Shown here in pieces: positions 42,115 through 51,600 of a DNA stretch of 64,000 nt. The DNA comes from Pseudomonadota bacterium. GTDB lineage: Bacteria; Bdellovibrionota; Bacteriovoracia; Bacteriovoracales; Bacteriovoracaceae. The position numbers and the translations under genes were made by a program. The notes under the pieces were generated by a model that was not told the DNA's origin, ran no database searches, and saw nothing but the letters and a program-made list of their open reading frames with translations. Within the stretch, counting starts at the first letter, position 1. Each line of letters starts with the position of its first letter. Location of the stretch: contig JAIYDL010000010.1 in NCBI GenBank assembly GCA_027487515.1, forward strand, positions 1 through 64,000, read 5' to 3'.

Positions 42115-44618
42115 CCTCCTGCCCTCGGTGAGGGATCGAGGAGAGTCACGGTTCCACGGTTTCCGTCGAGCTTGAGCCTCATGCCGGTCTTTAAACTGCG
42201 GGTCGCATCCTTGACGTTGATCACACACGGTATCCCGAGCTCCCGAGAAATGATCGCCGCATGGGAGAGCATGGAGCCCTTCTCGATGATGATTCCCTTC
42301 ACCCCCACAAAGAAGTAGCCCCAGGAAGGGTCAGTCCGTTCGGCCACGAGAATCTTTCCCGAGAGCGACGGCGCACTCGTCAGGTCGGTGACGATCACAC
42401 ACTCAGCTTCCGCGATCCCTCCGGAGCACGGTATCCCGGCGAAGCTCGAGGTGGATCTAGGAACCTGGGAGAGCGCGAGGTTTTCAAGACCCGTGAGAGA
42501 ATTGATGATGATCCGATCCGGGAGTCGGAGGTCTTTGTTCGCGTCGAGGTGACGCCTCCGCAGCGGGACCAACTCCCTCCAGTAGTTGGGCCCGAAGCTC
42601 TCCTGTGTGAGGGAGCGAAGTTCTTCGAAGGTTAAGTAGAACAGGTCCTCGGTGTGGGTCAGGACTCCGGCGGTGACGAGTTTTTCTCCGAGGCCCAGGA
42701 GGAGCTTGCGTGAGAGTCCCTTGAAGCGGACGCGGTCAAAGCGCGCGGCCTCGCGGAAGGCGATGGAGCGCACACAAGGGGTAAAAAGGAACCGGAAGGC
42801 GAGCCAAGCGAACGGACGGCGCAGCCCAGCGGCATTGAGCTCGGCTAAGGCCCTGGCGCCCTTCTCTTTGTCTTGACGGCGTTGCGCTTTTCGATCTCGG
42901 GAGTCCTTTGCGTACTCGAGGATCAGTCTCAGGGTCACCGCCGGCGCTTCCCGGGCCGTCGGAGTTTCAATTTTCATCTCCCACTGGGAGCGGTCCCCGT
43001 AGCGCTCAAAGTGCGCTGCTAGAAGGGAGCGAAACTCCTCGTCGAGGGGGGCTTCTCCTCGCTCGAGGGCGGCGAGCCGTTGGGGATTCCCGCGAGCGAG
43101 GTCGGCCAGAGCGAGGAGGGACGTGATCGCACGGGCACTTTCGAGGTCTTCCTGGTGGCCCAGAAGATCGTTGTAGTAACCCTCGCCTTCGGGATGAAGC
43201 CGGGCCGCGAGCCGCCGGCACGCACGGTTTAGAAGGGAAGAATAGAAATCGTTCAGGAGCGGAACATGAATCATGGAGATGTACTCGCTCTCGAGGTCGG
43301 TGAACCGGCGAAGGAGGCCGAAGACCTGGTCCTCGAGGGGCCCAGAGTGGCGGCGGTGCAGGTCCTGGAAGCGGCGGGAGTAGTCTCTCTGGTAGGAATC
43401 GTTCCGCAGAACAAAGGAGAGCGACCGAGGAAGGATCCGCAGGACAAGGCGAAGTTTTTCTAGAAGAGTTCTCTCCGGAGCTTTGAGGCTTCCCTGGTCT
43501 TTGATCCCGACCATGTCGTTGAAGCTCTTCACCGCCCCGGCGGCACCGAAGGGGAGGAGCGTGTAAACGGCGTACCAGTGATTGAGATTGTAATAGATCT
43601 GGCCTCCCCAGTACCCGGTGAGAGCGTCGAGGTGAGTCTGAAGGTAGCGCCAATCGGAATCTCGTAGGCCCACGAAGCGGAGGAGATTTTTAAAGTTGGT
43701 GGAGTACCCTCGGGAGAGTGACGAATAGGTCAACGGGAGGGAGACGCCGGGGTAATTCTCGGCGATGTTTGAGTTATCAAAGATGAGGGTGTCACGCTTC
43801 GGGGCCAGGGTTGTGATGGGTCTTGCCTGAAGGAGGAAGAGTTCTCCCCGGTCAAACGTGAACTCCAGATCCATGAAGACGTCGACGTGCGTGCTAAGAA
43901 TCGTCGAGGCGGTCAGGAGGGCTTCGAGTTCTCCTTGAGATAAGACGCTGACACTCGCAAGCTCTGCGGGAACCTGCGCCTCAATCATGGCGTCTCCCTC
44001 GAGGGTCAGGAAGCGCCGTTTCTCTCGGATCTGCGCCTCTTTGATCTCCACACCTTCGATCAAGTAGCGGTCAGTGTCCGTTCGATCGTCCACGATGCCT
44101 TGGCCCTGGCCATACCCGGCCTCGATGACTTGTTCGGTGACGAGACCCGTGGGATTGGCCTGGAAGAGGACCCCGGACTTATCTCCGTTGATCATTTCTT
44201 GGATGATGATGTCCATCTTGAGGTCTCGGTCAAGAAGACCTCGCTCCTCAAGGTAGGCGCGGGCCTTCTCCGAGTACAGCGAGGCCCAGACCTCTCTCAC
44301 CGCAGGAGCGAGGTCTTTGACGAAGAGCCGGGTCTTGAAGATCCCCGCGAAGGAATCTCTCTGGGAATCCTCGAGGGATCCGGAGGAGCGGACCGCCCAG
44401 AAGCGATCTCCGGAGAAAAGGTCAAGCTTCATGGATTCGGCGAACGCGTGGGCCCGAGCTTCGACCGCGGATCCCGTCTTCAGCGCCGCCAGGAGCTCGT
44501 CGTACTTCTTCGGGTCACCCTGGGCCACGATCTCTTGATGGGTCAAGACACGAAACTCCGGAACCCGGAGCCCGAGAGAGCGAAGAAAAACCAGGGACCC
44601 CGCCTTACCGTGAAACAT
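42111..44618 (-). CDS. PEP-utilising, PEP synthase/rifampicin phosphotransferase-like enzyme
   Basis: The 835-residue product has an N-terminal ATP-grasp PPDK_N domain (about residues 3-290; KAGSLVFL, WAVRSSGSLED, GVLFQANPTG, QARPIT) and a C-terminal mobile swivelling domain with the phosphorylatable His in KGSMLSHAAIISRELGIPCV at about residue 785. The central 400 residues are helical and unlike a PEP-binding TIM barrel, which is the layout of rifampicin phosphotransferases and related small-molecule kinases rather than of true PEP synthase. The substrate could be a lipid or isoprenoid made by the UbiA protein, but that is inference. The start at 44618 overlaps the UbiA gene by 14 bases. Confidence 0.75.
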   Translation of the reverse strand: MFHGKAGSLVFLRSLGLRVPEFRVLTHQEIVAQGDPKKYDELLAALKTGSAVEARAHAFAESMKLDLFSGDRFWAVRSSGSLEDSQRDSFAGIFKTRLFVKDLAPAVREVWASLYSEKARAYLEERGLLDRDLKMDIIIQEMINGDKSGVLFQANPTGLVTEQVIEAGYGQGQGIVDDRTDTDRYLIEGVEIKEAQIREKRRFLTLEGDAMIEAQVPAELASVSVLSQGELEALLTASTILSTHVDVFMDLEFTFDRGELFLLQARPITTLAPKRDTLIFDNSNIAENYPGVSLPLTYSSLSRGYSTNFKNLLRFVGLRDSDWRYLQTHLDALTGYWGGQIYYNLNHWYAVYTLLPFGAAGAVKSFNDMVGIKDQGSLKAPERTLLEKLRLVLRILPRSLSFVLRNDSYQRDYSRRFQDLHRRHSGPLEDQVFGLLRRFTDLESEYISMIHVPLLNDFYSSLLNRACRRLAARLHPEGEGYYNDLLGHQEDLESARAITSLLALADLARGNPQRLAALERGEAPLDEEFRSLLAAHFERYGDRSQWEMKIETPTAREAPAVTLRLILEYAKDSRDRKAQRRQDKEKGARALAELNAAGLRRPFAWLAFRFLFTPCVRSIAFREAARFDRVRFKGLSRKLLLGLGEKLVTAGVLTHTEDLFYLTFEELRSLTQESFGPNYWRELVPLRRRHLDANKDLRLPDRIIINSLTGLENLALSQVPRSTSSFAGIPCSGGIAEAECVIVTDLTSAPSLSGKILVAERTDPSWGYFFVGVKGIIIEKGSMLSHAAIISRELGIPCVINVKDATRSLKTGMRLKLDGNRGTVTLLDPSPRAGG

Positions 44619-45510
44619 AGGCACCGTACCCGAGGAAAAGGAGCGGAAGCAGGAGGTGCAGGGCCATGTAGAGCTCCGCAATCGGCTTGAGGTTTCTCAT
44701 CCGAGGCCTAACCGCATGTGCGGCGATGACTGAGATGAGTCCGAGGTTCACAGAAAGGAGTAGGCCACTGAGCGAAGCGAGGGAGACGAACTGGACCACG
44801 AGGAAAAGATTATTCAGAAGAGTCCCGAGTACGAGGAGGCCCGCAAAGAGCAGGGCACCTCGGAAGCCGAGCATCGTCGAGTAGACTTGGTAGCCGGGCC
44901 GCTCGTCCTCCGGGAGGTAGGTTTTCCGAAGGACCTCCCAGGAGAGCCCCGGGAGGACGATGAAGCCGATTAACGAGATCGTTTGAGTGAATGCCCAGTC
45001 GACGCCGTAGCTGCGAAGAAGGTACGTGACGGCGTACCAGTAAAGGAAGAAACCGACCGGCGCATGGGTGAGGAAGGCCAGGAGGCGATTCTGCGACAGA
45101 AGTTTTTCCAAGAAGAACCACTTCCCCATGAGAACCGTGAAGCCGAAGGCGAGGGAGTACTCCGCCCAGGCGTACGGCGAGAGGATGTTCACGAGTCCTC
45201 CGAACACACTCACGCAGATAAGAAGCACGGTCAGGTATTCGAGCTTCAACCGCCCGGAGGGGAGAGGGCGGTCGGGGAAAAACTGCGCGTCGGTGTGGCG
45301 GTCTTTAAACTCATCACTGATCCGGTAGTAGAGCAGGAGAAAAAACGTCCCGAAGGATGGAGCGAGGAACTTCACCCCGAAGCCCGGAAGCCCCTTCTCT
45401 TGCCTGACGAGGAGTTCGATCAAGAGACCAACAACGAGGGAAACGAAGAGCCGTGGGCCCGGTTCCAGTTGTTCCTGACAGTAGCAGCGGATCCGTTGAT
45501 AAAATGTCAC
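44605..45510 (-). CDS. UbiA-family prenyltransferase-like membrane protein
   Basis: The 301-residue product has about eight hydrophobic helices. Between the first helices lies YYRISDEFKDRHTDAQFF followed by PDRPLPSGR, in the place of the family's first Asp-rich motif with its RP(I/L)xxG sequel. The second motif is not clear. UbiA enzymes move prenyl groups onto aromatic or sugar acceptors in the inner membrane. The GTG start shares GTGA with the deacetylase stop. It is the third gene of a four-gene minus-strand unit. Family membership is well supported; the substrate is unknown. Confidence 0.75.
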   Translation of the reverse strand: MTFYQRIRCYCQEQLEPGPRLFVSLVVGLLIELLVRQEKGLPGFGVKFLAPSFGTFFLLLYYRISDEFKDRHTDAQFFPDRPLPSGRLKLEYLTVLLICVSVFGGLVNILSPYAWAEYSLAFGFTVLMGKWFFLEKLLSQNRLLAFLTHAPVGFFLYWYAVTYLLRSYGVDWAFTQTISLIGFIVLPGLSWEVLRKTYLPEDERPGYQVYSTMLGFRGALLFAGLLVLGTLLNNLFLVVQFVSLASLSGLLLSVNLGLISVIAAHAVRPRMRNLKPIAELYMALHLLLPLLFLGYGAYVSR

Positions 45511-46508
45511 AGCCGTCCCGTTTGGACCAGGCCCTCGAAGAAAGCACAGTAGGGTTCGTGAGCGAAGACACCGTAGCCACCGGCCATCACATAGGTCTGA
45601 GGGATTCCCCGGGTCCTAAGGAAATCGTAAACCATAAAATCTCTCTCCCGCATTTGGGCCAGACTCAGCCGCAGGTCCCCGGAACTTGGGAGCTCGTCTT
45701 TTTCATAGGGGTCGCTGCCCTGAACGACGATGGCCAGCTCCGGGGAACCCGAGGCCTCAAGCTGGCCCAGGCCTTGGGCGAGTTTGGGTAAGTACTGGGC
45801 CTCGTCTCCTCGTGGGATACCGAGGTCCACGTCACTCGGAATAAACCAGGGGTGCCGGAGGCCTTGTGCATCGAACTCGGGGGAGTCCAGTGGCCAGCCC
45901 TCTTTCATGTGGATGCTTAAGGTTTGAATCGATTCATCCCCGGTGGTGAGTTCCGCGGTGCCGTCGCCTTTGTGCGCATCCACGTCGATGATCCAGATGC
46001 GCTTCACGCCTCGGTGCCGCTGAAGCCAGCGGGCCGCGACGACGATGTCGTTGACGAGGCAGAAGCCGCGACCCCCGAAGCTCATGGCATGGTGGTACCC
46101 TCCCCCCAGGTGATACACGGCCCTTCCTGTCTCTAGCGCTTCGGCTGCGGCCCGGACAGTGAGAGCGGTTTGTCGGAGGACGTGATCGACGATTTCATCC
46201 AGCGGGCGAGAGGCGCTCTCGGGATTGTAGCGGTGGTAGGTGCCGTTGGGACCGACGAGCTCGAAGGTTTCCCGGATGAGGTTCTGCCGTTCTTGGGGAG
46301 TTCCAAAGAGGTTTGCGACGAACTCTTCCGTATGCACGGAGAGGAAATCCGCTTTCGTAAGCGGGGCCCCCTCTCGAGTCACGGTGACCGAAAAATTCTG
46401 GCGTCGGAGAGTTTCAAGGGTGGTGAGGATGCGCCCAGCGTTCAAGGGAATTTGAATCCCGTAGGCCAGGAGGTTTAAGAGTGAGTCGGGATTGTAGAGA
46501 ACTTTCAT
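45507..46508 (-). CDS. Histone-deacetylase-fold amidohydrolase
   Basis: The 333-residue product has the class I/II deacetylase signature: GGGYHHAMSFGGRGFCLVND (His pair at 139-140), then IIDVDAHKGDGT with zinc ligands Asp175 and His179, and a third Asp in QGSDPYEKDELPSSG. The last block ends in YVMAGGYG. Bacterial members remove acetyl groups from polyamines or other small molecules, or from proteins. It sits between an unknown protein gene (40 bases upstream) and a UbiA gene (4-base overlap). The unusual partners suggest it deacylates an intermediate of the pathway run by this operon; that is an inference. Confidence 0.9.
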   Translation of the reverse strand: MKVLYNPDSLLNLLAYGIQIPLNAGRILTTLETLRRQNFSVTVTREGAPLTKADFLSVHTEEFVANLFGTPQERQNLIRETFELVGPNGTYHRYNPESASRPLDEIVDHVLRQTALTVRAAAEALETGRAVYHLGGGYHHAMSFGGRGFCLVNDIVVAARWLQRHRGVKRIWIIDVDAHKGDGTAELTTGDESIQTLSIHMKEGWPLDSPEFDAQGLRHPWFIPSDVDLGIPRGDEAQYLPKLAQGLGQLEASGSPELAIVVQGSDPYEKDELPSSGDLRLSLAQMRERDFMVYDFLRTRGIPQTYVMAGGYGVFAHEPYCAFFEGLVQTGRL

Positions 46509-46548
46509 CCGTTTATCTTAACGCAATTCAAGATGAGGCCACAAAAAA

Positions 46549-47208
46549 TTAGGTCTTCTTTTGAGGCAAGCAGATACCCAATTGTCCTGGTAGGAATAGG
46601 GGCCGGCGGGCCTCGCTTTTGACCCAGTCGACGAAGAGGGGGGCCGGGGCTTTCCAAAGCTCCCAGTCAAACCGCTTGGCGACGTACCGTCGCACGAGGT
46701 TGAGGAAGTCTTCCTCATGGCCAAAGGGCAGCGAGAGGAGATTGAGGACCGCCGCGTCCTGGAGGTAGAGCTTGACTCGGCGGGAGTACACTTCGACCGG
46801 TGCAAGAGCGAATGAGAGGTCCTGCGCCAGCTCGTCGTTGGGATCGTGGGAAGGGGGGTCTCCAAAGGTGAAGTACCGGTGGAGCGTAAAATCCCTAGAG
46901 GCCAGGTTCACTGAAAGTTGTTCTCGGTCAAGCCATCGAAGAAAGGCCCTGCCTTCTCCGAGGTCGCGATCAACACGAAGCCCCCGGAGATGCCAGAGCC
47001 GGTAGGCTTCTCGGAAGGGGATCGCGCGCTCGCTCCTTCGGCGCAGGAGCGTGAGGGCGACCTTGTCAGAAAAATCAGGCCTCTTTTCTCGGCCATTAAT
47101 CCGGAGGGGGGTGAAGTTAAAGATAGGCGCCGGCAGACAGGGCAACCTGGGATCGAAGTCGTCCGCAAAAGACCAGGTTATCCGTCCGTAGCTGAGACCT
47201 TGCTTCAT
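46549..47208 (-). CDS. Hypothetical protein, first gene of the deacetylase operon
   Basis: The 219-residue product is soluble, basic, without signal peptide or membrane segment, and rich in Arg, Trp and Phe. Nothing in it matches a known motif. The frame is compact and its codon use resembles that of its neighbours. It is 40 bases upstream of the deacetylase gene on the same strand and likely shares its promoter, which must lie in 47209-47371, a divergent gap shared with the prolyl aminopeptidase gene. Function unknown. Confidence 0.55.
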   Translation of the reverse strand: MKQGLSYGRITWSFADDFDPRLPCLPAPIFNFTPLRINGREKRPDFSDKVALTLLRRRSERAIPFREAYRLWHLRGLRVDRDLGEGRAFLRWLDREQLSVNLASRDFTLHRYFTFGDPPSHDPNDELAQDLSFALAPVEVYSRRVKLYLQDAAVLNLLSLPFGHEEDFLNLVRRYVAKRFDWELWKAPAPLFVDWVKSEARRPLFLPGQLGICLPQKKT

Positions 47209-47371
47209 TTTCTCTAGTTACGGCAATATTCCTGGAAAAATACAATCCGTAAGCTTCTCTCTCACAATTCTCAAAGGTTGCCTCGGATTCCTTGTCAAAA
47301 GAAGTGTCTTTTCCTCGATCCCTCTTCCATAATTTGGCAACAGTTGTAGACTGAAAAGAAAAGGATTGAGC

Positions 47372-48319
47372 ATGCGTGAATTCTACCCTGAAATCGGGCC
47401 CCTCCGGAGCGGTCACCTGAAGGTCAGTGAGCTCCATGAAATTTACTTCGAAGAAGTGGGGAACCCCGCGGGGAAACCGGTGGTCTTCGTCCACGGAGGT
47501 CCGGGCGGAGGGGTGGACCCCTCCATGCGCCGATTCTTCGATCCCCGAGTTTGGCGGGTGATCCTCTTCGACCAAAGGGGCTGTGGGAAATCCCGCCCCT
47601 TCTCAGAGCTTCGAGAGAACACCACCTGGGACTTAGTCTCCGATATGGAAAAGCTTCGCGCCCACATGGGTGTAAGTTCGTGGACGGTCTTCGGCGGCTC
47701 CTGGGGCTCCACCCTCGCCCTGGCCTACGCGATCTCGCACCCGGACCGAGTTCGGGAGCTCATCCTGCGCGGCATTTTTCTCCTTCGGAAGAAAGAAATC
47801 GACTGGTTCTACCAAGACGGGGCGAGTTTCCTCTTTCCCGATGCGTGGGAGCACTACCTTGCTCCCATTCCTGAGGCCGAACGTGCAGACTTGGTCTCTG
47901 CCTATTACCGTCGTCTGACGTCCCCGGACCAGGCGGTGCGAAGCGCGGCCGCCAAGGCCTGGTCTGTTTGGGAGGGATCAACCTCGAAGCTCCATTTCGA
48001 CCCGGCCTTCGTGGAGCGCTTTGCCGGAGATGAATTCGCCGATGCGTTTGCCCGGATCGAGTGCCACTACTTCACCAACGAGGGCTTCTTCACTGAAGAC
48101 GGTTGGCTCTTAAATAACGTTGAGAAGATCTCCCGGATTCCAGGCCGCATCATCCAGGGCCGCTACGATGTGGTCTGCCCGGCCACCTCTGCCTACGAAC
48201 TCCATAAGCGCTGGCCGGCCTCTGAGCTCATCATCGTTCCGGACGCGGGGCACTCGGCCTCTGAGCCTGGCATTCGCTCTCGGCTCATCGAGGCCACTGA
48301 TGACTTCGGGAAACTCTAA
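47372..48319 (+). CDS. pip: Prolyl aminopeptidase (proline iminopeptidase)
   Basis: This alpha/beta hydrolase of family S33 cleaves N-terminal proline from peptides, in the cytosol. The 315-residue length is normal. The oxyanion motif HGGPGGG lies at about residues 43-49, FDQRGCGKS at about 66-74, the nucleophile Ser in FGGSWGSTLALAYA at about 110, Asp in GRYDVVCP and His in DAGHSASEPG. The start is ATG 47372 with AAGGA seven bases upstream; a TTG at 47366 is in frame. The gene is followed after 15 bases by a DUF885 peptidase gene, so the two are probably co-transcribed. Confidence 0.92.
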   Translation: MREFYPEIGPLRSGHLKVSELHEIYFEEVGNPAGKPVVFVHGGPGGGVDPSMRRFFDPRVWRVILFDQRGCGKSRPFSELRENTTWDLVSDMEKLRAHMGVSSWTVFGGSWGSTLALAYAISHPDRVRELILRGIFLLRKKEIDWFYQDGASFLFPDAWEHYLAPIPEAERADLVSAYYRRLTSPDQAVRSAAAKAWSVWEGSTSKLHFDPAFVERFAGDEFADAFARIECHYFTNEGFFTEDGWLLNNVEKISRIPGRIIQGRYDVVCPATSAYELHKRWPASELIIVPDAGHSASEPGIRSRLIEATDDFGKL

Positions 48320-48334
48320 CAGGAGACTCTCTGC

Positions 48335-50095
48335 GTGCGCCTTCAATTGACCCTTCTTTTACTCTTCTGTGGCGCGTGTGCGTACCGGACCCCGGAGGCC
48401 GCCCACCGGCACTGGCGGCTTGAGTCCAAGGCCCTGGCCCAGAAGTATGCCAAGAGCATCGCCGTCTTTTTTCCGGAGTACGTTTCGGAGATGGGCTTTG
48501 ACCAGTACGAGGGACTCACAACGCCGTACTCGAAGAACTTCGACTACGCCTGGTACGCTCACAGTTACAAGTGGAAGAAGTACTTGGACAAACTTGAAGC
48601 GAAGGCACTGGAGCCGGAGTTTCACACCGATGTAAAAATCCTTCAGCGGAAAGTGAACCTCGAACTCGAGGAGTACGGACTCAACCGCCGCATCGGTCTG
48701 ATCCCATTTATTCCCGTCAGCGAGGTCATCTACCTGAACTTAAAGGAGCTCTTGGCCGAAGGCTCTCCCAAGCGCAAACAGTTGAACGCCTTCTCCCGGT
48801 TCCGGACCTACGTCCGCGGGAACCGGGAACAGCTTCCGATGGTTGACGGGGTCATCGCCTACGTTACGGCCCGGCAAGAGCACGTGCATTCACTTCGCAT
48901 CAGCGGCACCTGGCCCACAAAAGTGGAGGTCGAGACGTATCTGAGGGACTCGCCGGATTACTTGAACAGTATCCGCGAGCTGCTAGCGAACACACCCACC
49001 AAGATTTGGGAGCACGACTTCAAAGAGCTCGAGGCCCAGGAGGCCACCTACCGGGACTTCGTGCGGGTGAAGATTTTGCCCTACGCGCGAACCAGTAGCG
49101 TGATGCCCGCGGAACTCTATGCCTTTCGGTTAAAGCAGTACGAACTCGGGGAAGGAGCGGAGGCCCTGATTGAGACTGCCAAGGCCGATTACCAGAGCCT
49201 CTACAAGAGCTTCAAGGAATTGGGTGAAGACCTAGCACTGATCCACAAGCTCCCGAAGAGTGACCCCGTGTCGGTGGTTCACTACCTCGCCCAAGGGTTT
49301 CTCACCGATGAGCAAGAGCTCTTAAAGTTGTACCAGAAAACGACTCAGGAGTTGCACCAGATTGTGCTCAAGCATAAGCTCTTGACTCTCCGGCGAAAAC
49401 CCGAGATCCGCATTCGGTTTGCCACGGCCGCCGAGGCCCAGTCTCTGCCGGCGCCGCACTTCATTCCGTCTCCGCTGTTTGGTGAAGGTCGCATCATCCC
49501 GTCTCAGTTCGTGATTACCCCGGCGACGCGTGAACGAAATGATTTTAGTTACAAAGAAGCCGTGGTGACTCTCGCGGCCCATGAAGCCATCCCCGGCCAC
49601 GGGGTTCAGTACCAGGCCATGAAGGAGCGTGGGACGACCCTGATCCGTTCATGGTTTGCCCATAACAGTGTCAACGTCGAGGGGTGGGGCCTTTACGCTG
49701 AGGACCTCGTTTATCCGCACCTCACGAAAGAGGCCCAGTTCATCACCCTCCAGCGCCGCCTCTGGCGCGTGGCCCGGATGTTCCTTGATCCGGAGCTCAA
49801 CCTGGGGAGGATCAGGCCCGCGAGAGTTCTTGAGCTCTTCCAGAATGAACTCGGATTCTCGAAATCCTTCGCCGACTCGGAGCTCTCGCGCTACTCCTAC
49901 ATCATGCCGGGGCAAGCGACCTCTTACTACTACGGTTTCAAGAAGCTCGTTTTGATGAAGCACATCCTTCAGCAAAAGAATCTCAAGATCAGCGACCGGT
50001 GCTTTAACGATGCCGTGCTCGACCTGGGGATTCTTCCTTTGGAAGAGATCGATGCTCGGTTACAGAAGGGCATCGCTTGCGATGAAGACGACTGA
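48335..50095 (+). CDS. DUF885 metallopeptidase-like lipoprotein
   Basis: The 586-residue product (GTG start) has a lipobox (FCGACA, about residue 15). The DUF885 fold covers the rest; its zinc motif HEAIPGH is at about residue 413, with the helical flanks and the downstream SVNVEGWGLYAEDL that is typical of the family. Members are M32-like, largely uncharacterised peptidases. It follows the prolyl aminopeptidase gene by 15 bases, so both may serve peptide use, one at the surface and one inside. It is convergent with the Nudix gene. Confidence 0.85.
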   Translation: MRLQLTLLLLFCGACAYRTPEAAHRHWRLESKALAQKYAKSIAVFFPEYVSEMGFDQYEGLTTPYSKNFDYAWYAHSYKWKKYLDKLEAKALEPEFHTDVKILQRKVNLELEEYGLNRRIGLIPFIPVSEVIYLNLKELLAEGSPKRKQLNAFSRFRTYVRGNREQLPMVDGVIAYVTARQEHVHSLRISGTWPTKVEVETYLRDSPDYLNSIRELLANTPTKIWEHDFKELEAQEATYRDFVRVKILPYARTSSVMPAELYAFRLKQYELGEGAEALIETAKADYQSLYKSFKELGEDLALIHKLPKSDPVSVVHYLAQGFLTDEQELLKLYQKTTQELHQIVLKHKLLTLRRKPEIRIRFATAAEAQSLPAPHFIPSPLFGEGRIIPSQFVITPATRERNDFSYKEAVVTLAAHEAIPGHGVQYQAMKERGTTLIRSWFAHNSVNVEGWGLYAEDLVYPHLTKEAQFITLQRRLWRVARMFLDPELNLGRIRPARVLELFQNELGFSKSFADSELSRYSYIMPGQATSYYYGFKKLVLMKHILQQKNLKISDRCFNDAVLDLGILPLEEIDARLQKGIACDEDD

Positions 50096-50120
50096 GCGGA
50101 CGTCCTAGAGATTGCGGTTG

Positions 50121-50148
50121 AGGGCCTCCCGTTACAGCATGAGGCCCT
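50121..50148. terminator. Perfect hairpin between convergent genes, no U-tract
   Basis: AGGGCCTC (50121-50128) and GAGGCCCT (50141-50148) form a perfect 8-bp stem overlapping the stop codon of the Nudix gene, 26 bases after the peptidase stop codon. Neither strand has a T-run. Confidence 0.4.
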
Positions 50149-50713
50149 GAAGCTCCGCATACTGAAGCAGGAGCACCGTTTTCGCGTCCCGGATCTTTCC
50201 CTCCCGAACCATGGCCAGTGCCTGATCCCAAGTACACTCAAGGACCTCGATATTCTCCTGCTCGTCCGCTCGACCTCCGCCGCGTGAAATTCGCATGGAG
50301 TCGTCATAAGGGGCGGTATAAAAATACAGCTTCTCGCTCACCGACCCTGGAGACATGTAGAGCTCGAAGACGCGGGTCAACTCACTCACCCGAAGGCCCG
50401 TCTCTTCCTCGATCTCTCGCCGCATGCATTCGTCGGGATCGATCACGTCAAGCTTCCCTGCACAGGTCTCGATCAGGTGCCCATCTGGATTGCCGTTCTC
50501 ATAGGTCGGGATCCGAAATTGTCGCGTCAGAATGACTGACTTTCTTTCCTTGTTGTAGAGTAAAGCGGTCACTCCGTCGCCTCGGTCGTAGACCTGCCGA
50601 ACGTGCTGCTCCCAGACGCCGTCGTCTCTTTGGTACTTGTAGGTGAGTTTCCGCAGGAGTGCCCAGTCGTCGGAGAGGATAGTGACTTTGATGTTCCGGA
50701 TTCTTTGACTCAT
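50132..50713 (-). CDS. Nudix hydrolase, GDP-mannose pyrophosphatase (NudK)-like
   Basis: The 193-residue product has the Nudix box from GKLDVIDPDECMRREIEEETGL at about residues 86-107 and the NudK-like context: RQFRIPTYENGNPDGHLIETCAGK before it and FELYMSPGSVSEKLYFYTA after it. NudK hydrolyses GDP-mannose and similar sugar nucleotides; substrate specificity cannot be read from the box alone. It has its own strand between a peptidase and a TonB-like gene and looks like a single-gene unit. Confidence 0.85.
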   Translation of the reverse strand: MSQRIRNIKVTILSDDWALLRKLTYKYQRDDGVWEQHVRQVYDRGDGVTALLYNKERKSVILTRQFRIPTYENGNPDGHLIETCAGKLDVIDPDECMRREIEEETGLRVSELTRVFELYMSPGSVSEKLYFYTAPYDDSMRISRGGGRADEQENIEVLECTWDQALAMVREGKIRDAKTVLLLQYAELQGLML

Positions 50714-50804
50714 GAAGGTAAAGTAAAGAACTCCACTCCAGGAGTCAACGGTCCCTGGGCCACCGCGGGTTATCAGATCCAGAGGACCGACCTAGACTGA
50801 GTTC

Positions 50805-51590
50805 ATGGCCGCAAACCCTACTCAGCGAAGAGCAGCCTTTCTTCTTATCTTGGCCGTGATCTCGGTCCTTCACGGGGTGTTACTCACGCTGAGGCCAATT
50901 CACCGAAGAGACATCAGGCAATCTAAAATCGTTCCCCTCCGAGTGCGAGTGCTCTCAGAAGAAAGAGTGGCTGGTCAGATCGTGCGCTCCATAGATTCCG
51001 AGAAGCGAGAGGCCAAGGAAGACGCCTTCCTGAGTGACAAGACTCGCTCCTTTGACCGCCAATCCAAATCCCAAAAGAGCGAACCTTTCCAAGCGGGCGG
51101 TGGGTCTCGTGACCTGAGCTTCTCGGAGCTCGCCGATGGCCTGGGACAGAATCCTTTCCAGGCCACAGCACGCGCTTACGGTCGCAGGAAGGCCAGGTCT
51201 ATGGCGAGCAATGATTACCTAAAGGAGATCCCAGCTGAGGGGTCCACGAAGCTCAATACGGTGGAGTTTAAGTACTACGGCTTCTACCTTCGGATCCGCC
51301 AGAAGCTTGAGCAGTTTTGGGGACGCTCGCTCCACGAAACCGCGGCGAGGTTCGCCGTGAGTGGTCGTCAGGTGAGCTTGAGTTCAGACCACATCACGGC
51401 CCTGCGAGTGACCTTGAACGCCAGTGGAGAGGTGATTGAAATTGAGGTGATCGGGGCGAGCGGAGTCACGGAACTCGACGAAGCGGCGGTTGAATCATTT
51501 AATGAGGCGGGGCCCTTTCCCAATCCACCGAAGGGTCTCGTTGTGGATGGGAAAGTGACTCTCGTCTGGGGGTTTGTCGTGCAGAGCTAG
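50805..51590 (+). CDS. TonB-family C-terminal domain protein
   Basis: The 261-residue product has one N-terminal transmembrane segment (about residues 10-27), a charged linker and a C-terminal TonB domain (about 175-260; LRVTLNASGEVIEIEVIGASG, then LDEAAVESFNEAGPFPNPP). The layout is like an energy transducer that reaches the outer membrane through the periplasm, although the linker is short and not Pro-rich. No ExbB/ExbD genes are in the window. It is convergent with a small secreted gene, with a hairpin between them. Confidence 0.8.
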   Translation: MAANPTQRRAAFLLILAVISVLHGVLLTLRPIHRRDIRQSKIVPLRVRVLSEERVAGQIVRSIDSEKREAKEDAFLSDKTRSFDRQSKSQKSEPFQAGGGSRDLSFSELADGLGQNPFQATARAYGRRKARSMASNDYLKEIPAEGSTKLNTVEFKYYGFYLRIRQKLEQFWGRSLHETAARFAVSGRQVSLSSDHITALRVTLNASGEVIEIEVIGASGVTELDEAAVESFNEAGPFPNPPKGLVVDGKVTLVWGFVVQS

Positions 51591-51600
51591 TCGGCAAAAG

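Noticed and set aside
43006-43653. 215-codon minus-strand frame rich in Arg, Pro and Ser
   Set aside because: It lies inside the PEP-utilising gene in another frame; the composition is typical of an out-of-frame shadow in GC-rich coding DNA.
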